Positions 20,294 to 26,620 of a DNA stretch of 26,620 nt are shown here, in pieces. The first letter of the stretch is position 1. Each line of letters starts with the position of its first letter. Under the pieces are notes generated by a model. It searched no databases and was not told where the DNA came from. It saw nothing but the letters and a program-made list of their open reading frames with translations. The translations under genes and the position numbers were made by a program. The stretch comes from a virus, in IMG/VR virus record IMGVR_UViG_3300028590_000076, positions 1 through 26,620 of that record; one strand, written 5' to 3'.

Positions 20294-20593
20294 ATGCAGT
20301 CCAAGAACAAGAAGGCCCAGACCGTGGCCGAGGCCGAATACGTGCGCTCCGTCGCGCTGCAGCCCTGCGCGGTGTGCGATGCCGGCGGCGGGGAAGCCGC
20401 TCCGTCCGAGGTGCACGAGATCGAACAGGGCAACTGGTGGCTGTCCATCGCCCTGTGCGGCGGATGCCACCGGGGCCCCATCAACGGCCTGCACGGCCAG
20501 CGCCGCATGTGGATCCTCAAGAAGCTCGACGAGCAGAAGGCCCTGGCCATCACCGTCCGCCGGGTGTTCCTGGCAGCGAGGAGGGCGGCCTGA
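20294..20593 (+). CDS. HNH/Ref-like zinc-binding nuclease candidate
   Basis: A 99-aa protein with CAVC near residue 26, VHEIEQGNWW in the middle and CGGCHRGP followed by NGLHGQRR. Two CxxC pairs with following His residues fit a treble-clef HNH-type zinc site, and the tail (GLHGQRRMWILKKLDEQKAL) recalls the RecA-dependent Ref nuclease and NinG-like families. The usual second catalytic His is replaced by HEIE, so activity is uncertain. The ATG lies 3 nt after the NinB-like stop. A role in recombination is likely from context. Confidence 0.72.
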   Translation: MQSKNKKAQTVAEAEYVRSVALQPCAVCDAGGGEAAPSEVHEIEQGNWWLSIALCGGCHRGPINGLHGQRRMWILKKLDEQKALAITVRRVFLAARRAA

Positions 20594-21024
20594 TGACGGT
20601 GGCGATCTCGACCGAATGCCGCGCGCAGCTCGAGGCGTTGGGCCTGTGGCCCCTCGTCTCGGTGGCGCTCGCCCGGTCGCGGTCCTCGCGCGATCGCGCA
20701 CAGCGCTGCCTGCAGGAAGCGACAGCCCGAGCCCGCCAGCTCGACCTGTTCGACGAACCTCTGCCCCAAGCCCGGACCGCCCGCATCCCCAGGCCCATCG
20801 ACGTGGAAAGCGTCCCCATCGGCTCAACCGTCCGAACACCAACCGGCGCACTCGCCGAGGTGGTCGCATACCGTGGCGGTCGCCGCATCGGTGGAGGGCA
20901 GAAGGACGACCACGAGCGCCTCGTCTGCCGCTACCTCACCGCCAAGAACCGCCGATTCGGCACCCTCGTGATCAAGCCTGAGCTGGTCCAAGTAGTACCA
21001 AAGGAAGTAAGCCATGGGGCGTAA
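20593..21024 (+). CDS. Hypothetical protein
   Basis: A 143-aa protein. The first 55 residues are helical (ECRAQLEALGLWPLVSVALA and onward). From about 75 the protein turns strand-rich (VPIGSTVRTPTGALAEVVAY, GTLVIKPELVQVV), like a small SH3-type barrel. It lies in the slot where lambdoid phages place the late antiterminator Q, but nothing in the sequence identifies it as such. The ATG shares a base with the previous stop. Its 3' end overlaps the terminase small subunit by 11 nt. Confidence 0.68.
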   Translation: MTVAISTECRAQLEALGLWPLVSVALARSRSSRDRAQRCLQEATARARQLDLFDEPLPQARTARIPRPIDVESVPIGSTVRTPTGALAEVVAYRGGRRIGGGQKDDHERLVCRYLTAKNRRFGTLVIKPELVQVVPKEVSHGA

Positions 21025-21640
21025 GGCAGCAACGAAAGCAACGTCTGAAAAAGACCAGAACGACCTGTCCATGCTGGTTTTCCTGCAGGCGCTGTCCGAA
21101 GGGGCCACGATCAGCGAGGCCTCCCGCGAGGCTGGGATCAACCGCGTGACGGCGTACCGCTGGAAGGAAAGCGACGCGGAGTTCGCCGCCGCCTGGGATG
21201 AGACCTTGGAGGAGGGCACCGAGCTGCTGGAGCGCGAAGCGGTGCGCCGGGCCGTACATGGCGTGGAGGAGCCGGTCGTCTACCAGGGTCAGCTCACCCC
21301 AATCTACGAGCACAACCCGGACGGCACGCTGAAGCTGGTCAAGACGCGCGAGCCCAACGCCAAGGGCCGCATGGTGACGGTGCACAAGCCGGTGCAGGCG
21401 GTAGACGCCGATGGCAACCCGCGCTTCCTGACGGTGCGCAAGCCCAGCGACACGCTCATGATCTTCATGCTGAAGAGCCGGCGGCCCAATACCTACCGTG
21501 AGCGCGGGAGCATCGAGCACACCGGCGCCGGGGGCAAGCCGCTCGCGCCGGTGGTTGGTGGCGGCGTGCTGGTGGTGCCGGGGATCATCACCGATGCGGC
21601 GGCGTGGTCAGCGCAGGTGCAGAAGGTGACCCCCGAGTGA
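21014..21640 (+). CDS. terS: Terminase small subunit
   Basis: A 208-aa DNA-recognition subunit of the packaging motor. The N-terminal HTH (SEGATISEASREAGINRVTA followed by YRW) and the subsequent AAWDETLEEGTELLEREAVR helix are typical of small terminases with a resolvase-like HTH. Towards the C-terminus the SDTLMIFMLKSRRPNTYRER segment is characteristic of this family. AAGGAAG lies before the ATG at 21014, inside the end of the preceding gene. The large subunit follows after an inserted minus-strand gene. Confidence 0.9.
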   Translation: MGRKAATKATSEKDQNDLSMLVFLQALSEGATISEASREAGINRVTAYRWKESDAEFAAAWDETLEEGTELLEREAVRRAVHGVEEPVVYQGQLTPIYEHNPDGTLKLVKTREPNAKGRMVTVHKPVQAVDADGNPRFLTVRKPSDTLMIFMLKSRRPNTYRERGSIEHTGAGGKPLAPVVGGGVLVVPGIITDAAAWSAQVQKVTPE

Positions 21641-21648
21641 CCGCAAGC

Positions 21649-21939
21649 CTATTCCTTGATCAGCTTGCCCCAGTCTTCGTCGGTTTCCTCGACCACGATG
21701 TTTACCCCGCAACCTTGCTTGCCATCTGCGCTCACCCAGTAGCTGAACAGTCGCGAACGCACGCGGCCCGCGAAATTGGCATGCGTCCCGTTGCTCGACA
21801 TGATGTTCACGAAGTCACCGACGTTCGGGATTGGCGGGTCCGGTTCACCGGCCTTTCCCTCCACACCCACGATCACGCCGTCATCAATTGGCCGCGCTGC
21901 GCCCTTGGGCAGGTACTGGAAGTCGAAGCTGTAGTCCAT
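21649..21939 (-). CDS. Lone minus-strand gene between the terminase subunits (moron-like)
   Basis: A 96-aa acidic, strand-rich protein starting MDYSFDFQYLPKG, with IPNVGDFVNI, SRLFSYWV and an end CGVNIVVEETDEDWGKLIKE. Short proteins of this pattern are found in mobile elements, function unknown. GAGGGAA precedes the ATG well. TATATT (21975-21970 on the minus strand) could be a -10 box, but no good -35 accompanies it. It faces against the whole right arm and its stop lies 9 nt from the small-terminase stop, with no visible terminator between. This placement is that of an independently transcribed moron. Confidence 0.72.
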   Translation of the reverse strand: MDYSFDFQYLPKGAARPIDDGVIVGVEGKAGEPDPPIPNVGDFVNIMSSNGTHANFAGRVRSRLFSYWVSADGKQGCGVNIVVEETDEDWGKLIKE

Positions 21940-21989
21940 AGTTCCCTCTCAACAGTTGGTGAAGCGGGCAATATAGCCGCTCGAGCGCC

Positions 21990-23444
21990 ATGAACCTCCC
22001 GTCGAGCACCAGCGTCGCCTGGCAGCCTCACCCCGGAAGCCAGACCATGTTCCTGGCCTGCCCGGTGTTCGAGTGCCTGTACGAGGGCACGCGCGGCCCG
22101 GGCAAGACCGACGCCCTCCTGATGTCCTTCGCCCAGTTCGTCGGGCGCGGCTTCGGCGCTGAGTGGCGCGGCATCCTGTTCCGGGAGACCTACAAGCAGC
22201 TGGCCGACGTGGTGAAGAAGAGCAAGCGCTGGTTTCGCAAGTTCTTCCCCAACGCCCGCTTCCTGGAGAGCCACGCCGACTTCAAGTGGATCTTCCCCGA
22301 CGGCGAGGAGCTGCTGCTGCGCGTGGGCGTGAAAGAGGACGATTACTGGGACTACCACGGCCACGAGTACCCGTGGATCGGCTTCGAGGAGCTCACCAAC
22401 TGGCGGGACCTGAACTTCTTCGAGATGATGCACAGCTGCTGCCGCAGCTCGGTGCCAGGCATGCCTCGCATGGTGCGCGCGACGTGCAACCCCTACGGCC
22501 GCGGCCATGCCGTGGTGAAGGCGCGGTATCAGCTCGGCCGCATGGGCGTGCCGCCCGGCACCATCATCCGCGACGGCGACACCGGCCGGGAGCGCACCTA
22601 CGTGCACGGCGACATCCGCGAGAACACCACGCTGCTCGCCAACGACCCTGAGTACATGGCGACCCTGGAGGGCACGAAGGACCCGAACCGCCGCAAGGCC
22701 TGGCTGTATGGCGACTGGGACATCCACATCGGCGCGTTCCTGGAGGGCGCGTGGGATCCGGAGCGGCACATAGTCAAGCCGTTCCCCATCCCCGCGCATT
22801 GGAAGCTGTGGCAGGCAATGGACTGGGGGTATGCCAAGCCCTACGCCGTCGGGTGGTTCGCCAAAGACCCCGAGGGCAAGACGTACCTGTGGCGCGAGCT
22901 GTACGGCATCGCCACCGACGACAAGGGTCGCATGCTGGCGAATACCGGCACGAAGGAAACGCCCGACAAGGTGGCCGCCCGCATCATCGCGCGCGAAGCC
23001 CATGACGCGCGCCTGGGCTACGACATCAACCTGCGCCTGACCGGACCCGACCTATTCGCCAAGGGTGGCGCGCAGTACGGCGCCCAGAACACCCACAGCC
23101 AGACGTTCCGCCGCGCCGGGCTCAACTTCCGGCCCTGGTGGGCCGGACCCGGGAGTCGCAAGGCCGGCGCGCTCCTGGTGAAGCAGGCGCTGGAGCTGGA
23201 CGAACTGGCCATCTTCGCCAGTTGCGAGCACACCATCCGCACGGTGCCGGCCATCGAGCCGGACCCGGATGACCCGGACGACGTGGACACCGAGGCCGAA
23301 GACCACTGCTTCGACATGTTGAAGGCGGGTCTCATGCGCCGCACCAGCACACCTGCGGAGGCCGTGGGCAGCGACAGCCCGGACCCGGCCACTGCGGGCG
23401 GTGCGCAGGTGCTCGACGACGGCCGCCACCTGGTCGCGCGCTGA
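21990..23444 (+). CDS. terL: Terminase large subunit
   Basis: A 484-aa packaging ATPase and nuclease. A Walker-A-like GTRGPGKT (33-40) follows FECLYE, and the acidic Walker B pair is in WIGFEEL (Glu133-Glu134). The RNase H-like nuclease domain begins with AMDWGYAKPYAVGW (Asp278) and has a late conserved acidic residue in HCFDMLKAGLM. The length is usual for the family. The ATG at 21990 has no clear Shine-Dalgarno but is preceded by the palindrome CGCTCGAGCG (21978-21987). Confidence 0.94.
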   Translation: MNLPSSTSVAWQPHPGSQTMFLACPVFECLYEGTRGPGKTDALLMSFAQFVGRGFGAEWRGILFRETYKQLADVVKKSKRWFRKFFPNARFLESHADFKWIFPDGEELLLRVGVKEDDYWDYHGHEYPWIGFEELTNWRDLNFFEMMHSCCRSSVPGMPRMVRATCNPYGRGHAVVKARYQLGRMGVPPGTIIRDGDTGRERTYVHGDIRENTTLLANDPEYMATLEGTKDPNRRKAWLYGDWDIHIGAFLEGAWDPERHIVKPFPIPAHWKLWQAMDWGYAKPYAVGWFAKDPEGKTYLWRELYGIATDDKGRMLANTGTKETPDKVAARIIAREAHDARLGYDINLRLTGPDLFAKGGAQYGAQNTHSQTFRRAGLNFRPWWAGPGSRKAGALLVKQALELDELAIFASCEHTIRTVPAIEPDPDDPDDVDTEAEDHCFDMLKAGLMRRTSTPAEAVGSDSPDPATAGGAQVLDDGRHLVAR

Positions 23445-23512
23445 GTCACTTTTCGGCGTTCGCCAGGGCTTCGCGGCCCACATTACCGCCGACGACAGCC
23501 ACAGGACCGACC

Positions 23513-25576
23513 ATGCAGCAACCCCTTGACGCGCCCGCGCCCAGCGTGAACCCCTCCTCGATGGAGGCGCCCAATAATCAGACCAGCACCGACCCACAGG
23601 CCGACCCGTTGGTGAAGACGTGGATGAACCGCGTCAAGGCGTCGGAGAAGCACTGGGGCACCTTCCATAAGCGGGTCGCCCACAACCGCAAGGTGGTGCG
23701 CGGCATCGACGACAAGGCCGAGCCCGACACCGCCGCGTACAACAAGGACCGGGCGAACCTGATCGCCTCGACCATCTCCGTGGTGCTGTCCAAGGTCTAC
23801 GCCAAGAACCCGGAAATGTCGGGGGAGCCCACGAACAAGTCGCGCCCGCTGCGCCTGTTCGCCGACACCGTGAGCACGGTGACCCAGACCATGCTGGAGG
23901 ACGCCAAGCTCAAGCAGAAGGCCAAGCGCGCAGTGAAGGCGGCCATGACCTGCAGCTTTGGCGTGGTCAAGGTGCAGTGGCAGCGCGACATGAAGGTCGA
24001 CCCGATCATCAAGGCGCGGATCGAGGACACGCAGGACAACCTGGCGCACATCGACGCGCTGCTGGCCGAGATTGAAGACCCCGAGCAGCGCGGCGACCAG
24101 GAGGCGCAGAAGCGCGAGCTCGAGCAGGCCATCGCCGGCCTGGAGGCCCAGCGAGAGGTGGTGGCCGCCGAGGGCCTGACCATGGATATGGTGCGCACCG
24201 AGCGGCTGCTGCCCGATCCGGCCGTGGAGGACATTTGGGATTACGCCATGGGCGACTGGCTCATCGAGAAGATTCCCATGCGCAGGTCCAAGGCGAAGGG
24301 CCTGTTCCCCGACCTGACCGGGGCAGACGGGGCGAGCCTGCTGGACCGCGCCACCACTTTCAAGGTGGGCAAGGACGTGACCGACGATGCCCCGCGCCGG
24401 GGGATGTACGCCGGGGCCGCGCTGGTGGCTGGTGGCGAAGACCCCATGGTGATGGTGTACGAGGCCTGGAGCAAGGTCGACAACACCATCTACACCATGG
24501 TGGCGGGCATCGAATCGAAGTTCGCGCGCGCACCCTATCACCCCGAGCGCCTGGGTGAGCGCTGGTACCCCTACTTTCTGCTGCCGTTCCAGTCGGTCGA
24601 CGGCGAGTTCGTGGCGCAGAGCATGGTGGACGTGCTGGAGAAGCTGCAGATCGAGCACAACGAGACGCGCGACAAGTTCGCTGAGGTCCGCAAGAACATC
24701 CGGCCGCACTACATCGTGGGTGCTGACGTTCCCGACAAGGCCATCACGAAGCGCGTGCACCCGGAGATCGGCGAGTTCGTGTCAATCGACACAGGCGGGC
24801 AGCCACTCGGCAGCCAAGTGGAAGTCGCGGTGCAGCTGCCGATCGACCCGGCGGTCTACGACACCAGCCCGATCCGCAACGATTGGGAGATGGTGTCAGG
24901 CCTGCAGGATGCCGCGCGCTCGGTGGTGGTGCAGGCAAAGACCGCCACGGAGGCAGCCATCTCGGACCAGTCGCTCGCCGCGCGTGTGGCCGAGTTCCGC
25001 GACCAGATCGAGGACTGGCTGACGGAGATTGCCCAGTTCGCCAGCGAGGTGTGCCTGCTGTCGATGACGCCGGCCATGGTCGAAACCATCATGGGCCCGC
25101 AGCCCACGCCACCGGAGCCGCCGAACCCGATCATGGCGATGGCCAGCGCCGCCATGGGTGCGCCCATGCCCCAGCCTGAGCCGCCGCCGCCGCCCACCTA
25201 CGAGTGGCCGGCGCAGGCCTCGCCGGAGACGGTCTTCAACCTGATCATGATGAAGATCCGGGCCGGCTCCACTGCGGCACCGAACAAGCTGCAGGCGCAG
25301 GAGACCTGGACGCGCGCGCTCCCCCTCATCCGCGAAATGGTCATGGCCATCCGCCAGATCGACACCATGGGCGGTGACAGCACGCCTGAGCGCGAGCTGG
25401 TGCGCGAGACCGCCGCACGCTTCGACGAGACGATCGACGTCGACCGCTTCCTCCCCGCCAAGCCAGCAGCGCAGCCCGCAGAGCCCGCGCTTGGCGCTCC
25501 CCCGATCCCCGGCGCCCAGCCGGGCATGCCGACGCCAGGCGGCCCAGCCCTGGCAAATCCTGCCACCCTGCAGTAG
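23513..25576 (+). CDS. Portal protein (large, P22-like size)
   Basis: A 687-aa protein following the large terminase, as expected for the dodecameric portal that forms the DNA entry vertex. Features in line with large portals are the N-terminal ASEKHWGTFHKRVAHNRKVV, a helical region with long coiled-coil character near 185-220 (DNLAHIDALLAEIED, then ELEQAIAGLEAQRE), the LEKLQIEHNETRDKFAEVRK helix at about 380-400, and SLAARVAEFRDQIEDWLTEI. The C-terminal 100 residues are Pro/Ala-rich. AGGA lies just before the ATG. The size and gene order suggest a podovirus-like head module; the identification is by architecture and position. Confidence 0.85.
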   Translation: MQQPLDAPAPSVNPSSMEAPNNQTSTDPQADPLVKTWMNRVKASEKHWGTFHKRVAHNRKVVRGIDDKAEPDTAAYNKDRANLIASTISVVLSKVYAKNPEMSGEPTNKSRPLRLFADTVSTVTQTMLEDAKLKQKAKRAVKAAMTCSFGVVKVQWQRDMKVDPIIKARIEDTQDNLAHIDALLAEIEDPEQRGDQEAQKRELEQAIAGLEAQREVVAAEGLTMDMVRTERLLPDPAVEDIWDYAMGDWLIEKIPMRRSKAKGLFPDLTGADGASLLDRATTFKVGKDVTDDAPRRGMYAGAALVAGGEDPMVMVYEAWSKVDNTIYTMVAGIESKFARAPYHPERLGERWYPYFLLPFQSVDGEFVAQSMVDVLEKLQIEHNETRDKFAEVRKNIRPHYIVGADVPDKAITKRVHPEIGEFVSIDTGGQPLGSQVEVAVQLPIDPAVYDTSPIRNDWEMVSGLQDAARSVVVQAKTATEAAISDQSLAARVAEFRDQIEDWLTEIAQFASEVCLLSMTPAMVETIMGPQPTPPEPPNPIMAMASAAMGAPMPQPEPPPPPTYEWPAQASPETVFNLIMMKIRAGSTAAPNKLQAQETWTRALPLIREMVMAIRQIDTMGGDSTPERELVRETAARFDETIDVDRFLPAKPAAQPAEPALGAPPIPGAQPGMPTPGGPALANPATLQ

Positions 25577-25582
25577 GACACC

Positions 25583-26620
25583 ATGCACATCAAAAACCTC
25601 ATCCGACGATTCTTCAACGACGAACCCGGCGCGGCCGGTGGTGGCGTAGCTCCATCGCCCGCACCCAGCCCGGACGCCAATGCCGATGCGGCCGAGGCGC
25701 CGGCCGCCGCGCCCGCCGAAGCTCCAGCCGCTGACGCGCCAGCAGACCCCTTCCAGGGCCTGAACACGCTCCTAGATGCAGTCGGCACCGATCCTGCCGC
25801 AGCACCTGCCGCCGCAGGCACGCCGGCAGCGCCTGCGCCTGCCGCTGGCGCGGCTCCAGCAGCACCTGCTGCTCCTGCGCCGGCAGCTGCAGCGCCCGCA
25901 GCTCCAGCAGGTGCGCCTGCAGCCCCTGGCCAATTCGACATGACGCCGCCTGAGGGCATCACCGAGCGGGCGAAGGCACGCTGGACTGAATTGACCGACC
26001 GCGTGAAGGCCGTGCCGGAGCTGGAGCGCCGGGCCACCGAGGCCACGCAGCAGCTCGACAGCGTGCGCCGCATGGTCAGCGACAGCGGCCTGGCGCCCGA
26101 GGAGTTCAACACCGTCCTGACCCTGGGCCGGCTGTACAAGTCGAGCAACCCACAGGAACTCCAGAGCGCGCTGCAGCAGATCGAGGGCCTGCGGGCCGAC
26201 ATCGCCACGCGCCTGGGCACCGAGGTTGCCGGCGTCGACCTGCTGGCACAGCACCCGGACCTGAAGGCGCGCGTGGACGGCATGACCCTGTCGCGCGAGG
26301 ACGCCCTGGAGATGGTCCGCCTTCGCACGCAGAACCAGACGGCGCAGCGCACCCAGCAGCAAACCCAGGACTTCCAGCAGTTCCAGGCCACGGTCCAGCA
26401 AGCCGCTACGCAAATGGACGCCACGCTGGAGCAACGCAAGCACCAGCCCGGGCACGAGGCCAAGGTCGCCTTCATCAAGGGCCAGTTGGCCGACCCGGTG
26501 AAGCTGCAGCAGTTCGTCACCACCTACGAACCTCACCAGTGGCAGGCCGCCGTCCTGATGATGTACGACGCCTTCACGCCGCCGGCAGCGCCTGCGCCTG
26601 CCACTGGTGAGGTTCGTAGG
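25583..26620 (+). CDS. Probable scaffolding protein, 3' end beyond the window
   Basis: The frame stays open from the ATG at 25583 to the last base (346 codons). Residues 1-12 are basic. About 20-115 form an Ala/Pro-rich, disordered linker made of APA and AAP runs. From about 120 the protein is helical and charged, with heptad-like stretches (RRATEATQQLDSVRRMVSDS; QNQTAQRTQQQTQDFQQFQA). Position after the portal, disorder and coiled coil fit a head scaffold. The last 25 bases repeat, inverted, an earlier stretch of the same gene, so the final codons may not be genuine. Confidence 0.7.
   Translation, partial: MHIKNLIRRFFNDEPGAAGGGVAPSPAPSPDANADAAEAPAAAPAEAPAADAPADPFQGLNTLLDAVGTDPAAAPAAAGTPAAPAPAAGAAPAAPAAPAPAAAAPAAPAGAPAAPGQFDMTPPEGITERAKARWTELTDRVKAVPELERRATEATQQLDSVRRMVSDSGLAPEEFNTVLTLGRLYKSSNPQELQSALQQIEGLRADIATRLGTEVAGVDLLAQHPDLKARVDGMTLSREDALEMVRLRTQNQTAQRTQQQTQDFQQFQATVQQAATQMDATLEQRKHQPGHEAKVAFIKGQLADPVKLQQFVTTYEPHQWQAAVLMMYDAFTPPAAPAPATGEVRR
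26523..26620. repeat. 25-bp perfect inverted repeat at the window end
   Basis: Bases 26523-26547 are the exact reverse complement of 26596-26620, separated by 48 nt. The right arm ends on the last base of the window. A 23-bp direct repeat (25821-25843 and 26580-26602) overlaps the right arm. This could be a real hairpin in the coding sequence or a fold-back assembly artefact. Confidence 0.95.

Noticed and set aside
20593-21024. Late antiterminator Q at this position
   Set aside because: Position fits, but no zinc-binding cysteines or Q-family motif are present, so I left it as hypothetical.
21873-23003. Minus-strand open frame of 376 codons
   Set aside because: It is antisense to the large terminase, with His/Val/Arg-biased composition and no motif.
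25621-25930. Repetitive GC-rich stretch considered as a CRISPR or minisatellite array
   Set aside because: The repeats are short, irregular Ala and Pro codons in an open frame, without regular spacers.
25198-26523. Ala/Ser-rich open frame of 441 codons on the minus strand
   Set aside because: It is antisense to the portal end and the scaffold-like gene; its Ala/Gly runs mirror the Ala/Pro linker on the coding strand.

Overview
The window is the left part of an integrated or integrating temperate tailed phage. It starts at a tRNA-Asn gene and ends inside the head genes. The DNA is GC-rich, the codon use is GC-biased, and the gene set (DUF4224 next to the integrase, YdaS-like Cro, DUF1376 replication protein, Sak4-type ATPase beside a RecB-like nuclease) is the kind seen in prophages of Betaproteobacteria, probably Burkholderiales/Comamonadaceae. 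The host assignment is inference; only the tRNA and its first flanking bases may be host DNA.

Layout, left to right. (1) 22-202: tRNA-Asn, its terminator and two small palindromes, the likely attachment end. (2) 203-1596, minus: tyrosine integrase preceded by a DUF4224 protein. (3) 1622-2101, plus: two small unknown genes facing against the surrounding operons. (4) 2107-13072, minus: a long, tightly overlapped early-left operon. From its promoter it encodes a 312-aa unknown protein, an SGNH-hydrolase lipoprotein, three mini-proteins, a recombination module (Sak4-like ATPase, PD-(D/E)XK nuclease, unknown 202-aa protein), an orphan C5 cytosine methyltransferase, and many small accessory proteins including two Lar-like zinc-ribbon proteins and an ASCH-like protein. 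(5) 13073-13200: the early-left promoter with two 15-bp operators, back to back with a terminator for the next operon. (6) 13201-15180, minus: CI-like S24 repressor followed by a small membrane protein, a second SGNH lipoprotein and an SNase-type nuclease, ending at that terminator. This looks like a lysogeny-expressed conversion unit. (7) 15181-15264: divergent control region with three operators at 24-bp spacing. (8) 15265-21024, plus: YdaS/Cro-like protein, a tR1-like terminator, CII-like protein, DUF1376 replication protein with internal repeats, DnaB helicase, RuvC-like resolvase, NinB-like and HNH-like proteins. (9) 21014-26620, plus: terminase small subunit, a lone minus-strand gene, terminase large subunit, a large portal, and the start of a probable scaffold gene running off the window.

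The circuit reads as lambda-like. The repressor can act on the same operator at its own divergent promoters and at the early-left promoter 2.1 kb away. The early-right transcript meets a terminator between the Cro-like and CII-like genes. In the lysogen the repressor transcript should also carry the three downstream genes. The early-left operon would be switched on at induction.

The most interesting points are the two related SGNH lipoproteins, one in the lysogenic operon and one in the lytic early operon; the shared operator set with apparently leaderless starts on both sides; the six-repeat target-recognition region of the methyltransferase; the heptanucleotide tandem repeat inside the replication gene, where a change in copy number would shift the frame; and a 25-bp perfect inverted repeat ending exactly at the last base of the window, which may be an assembly fold-back.
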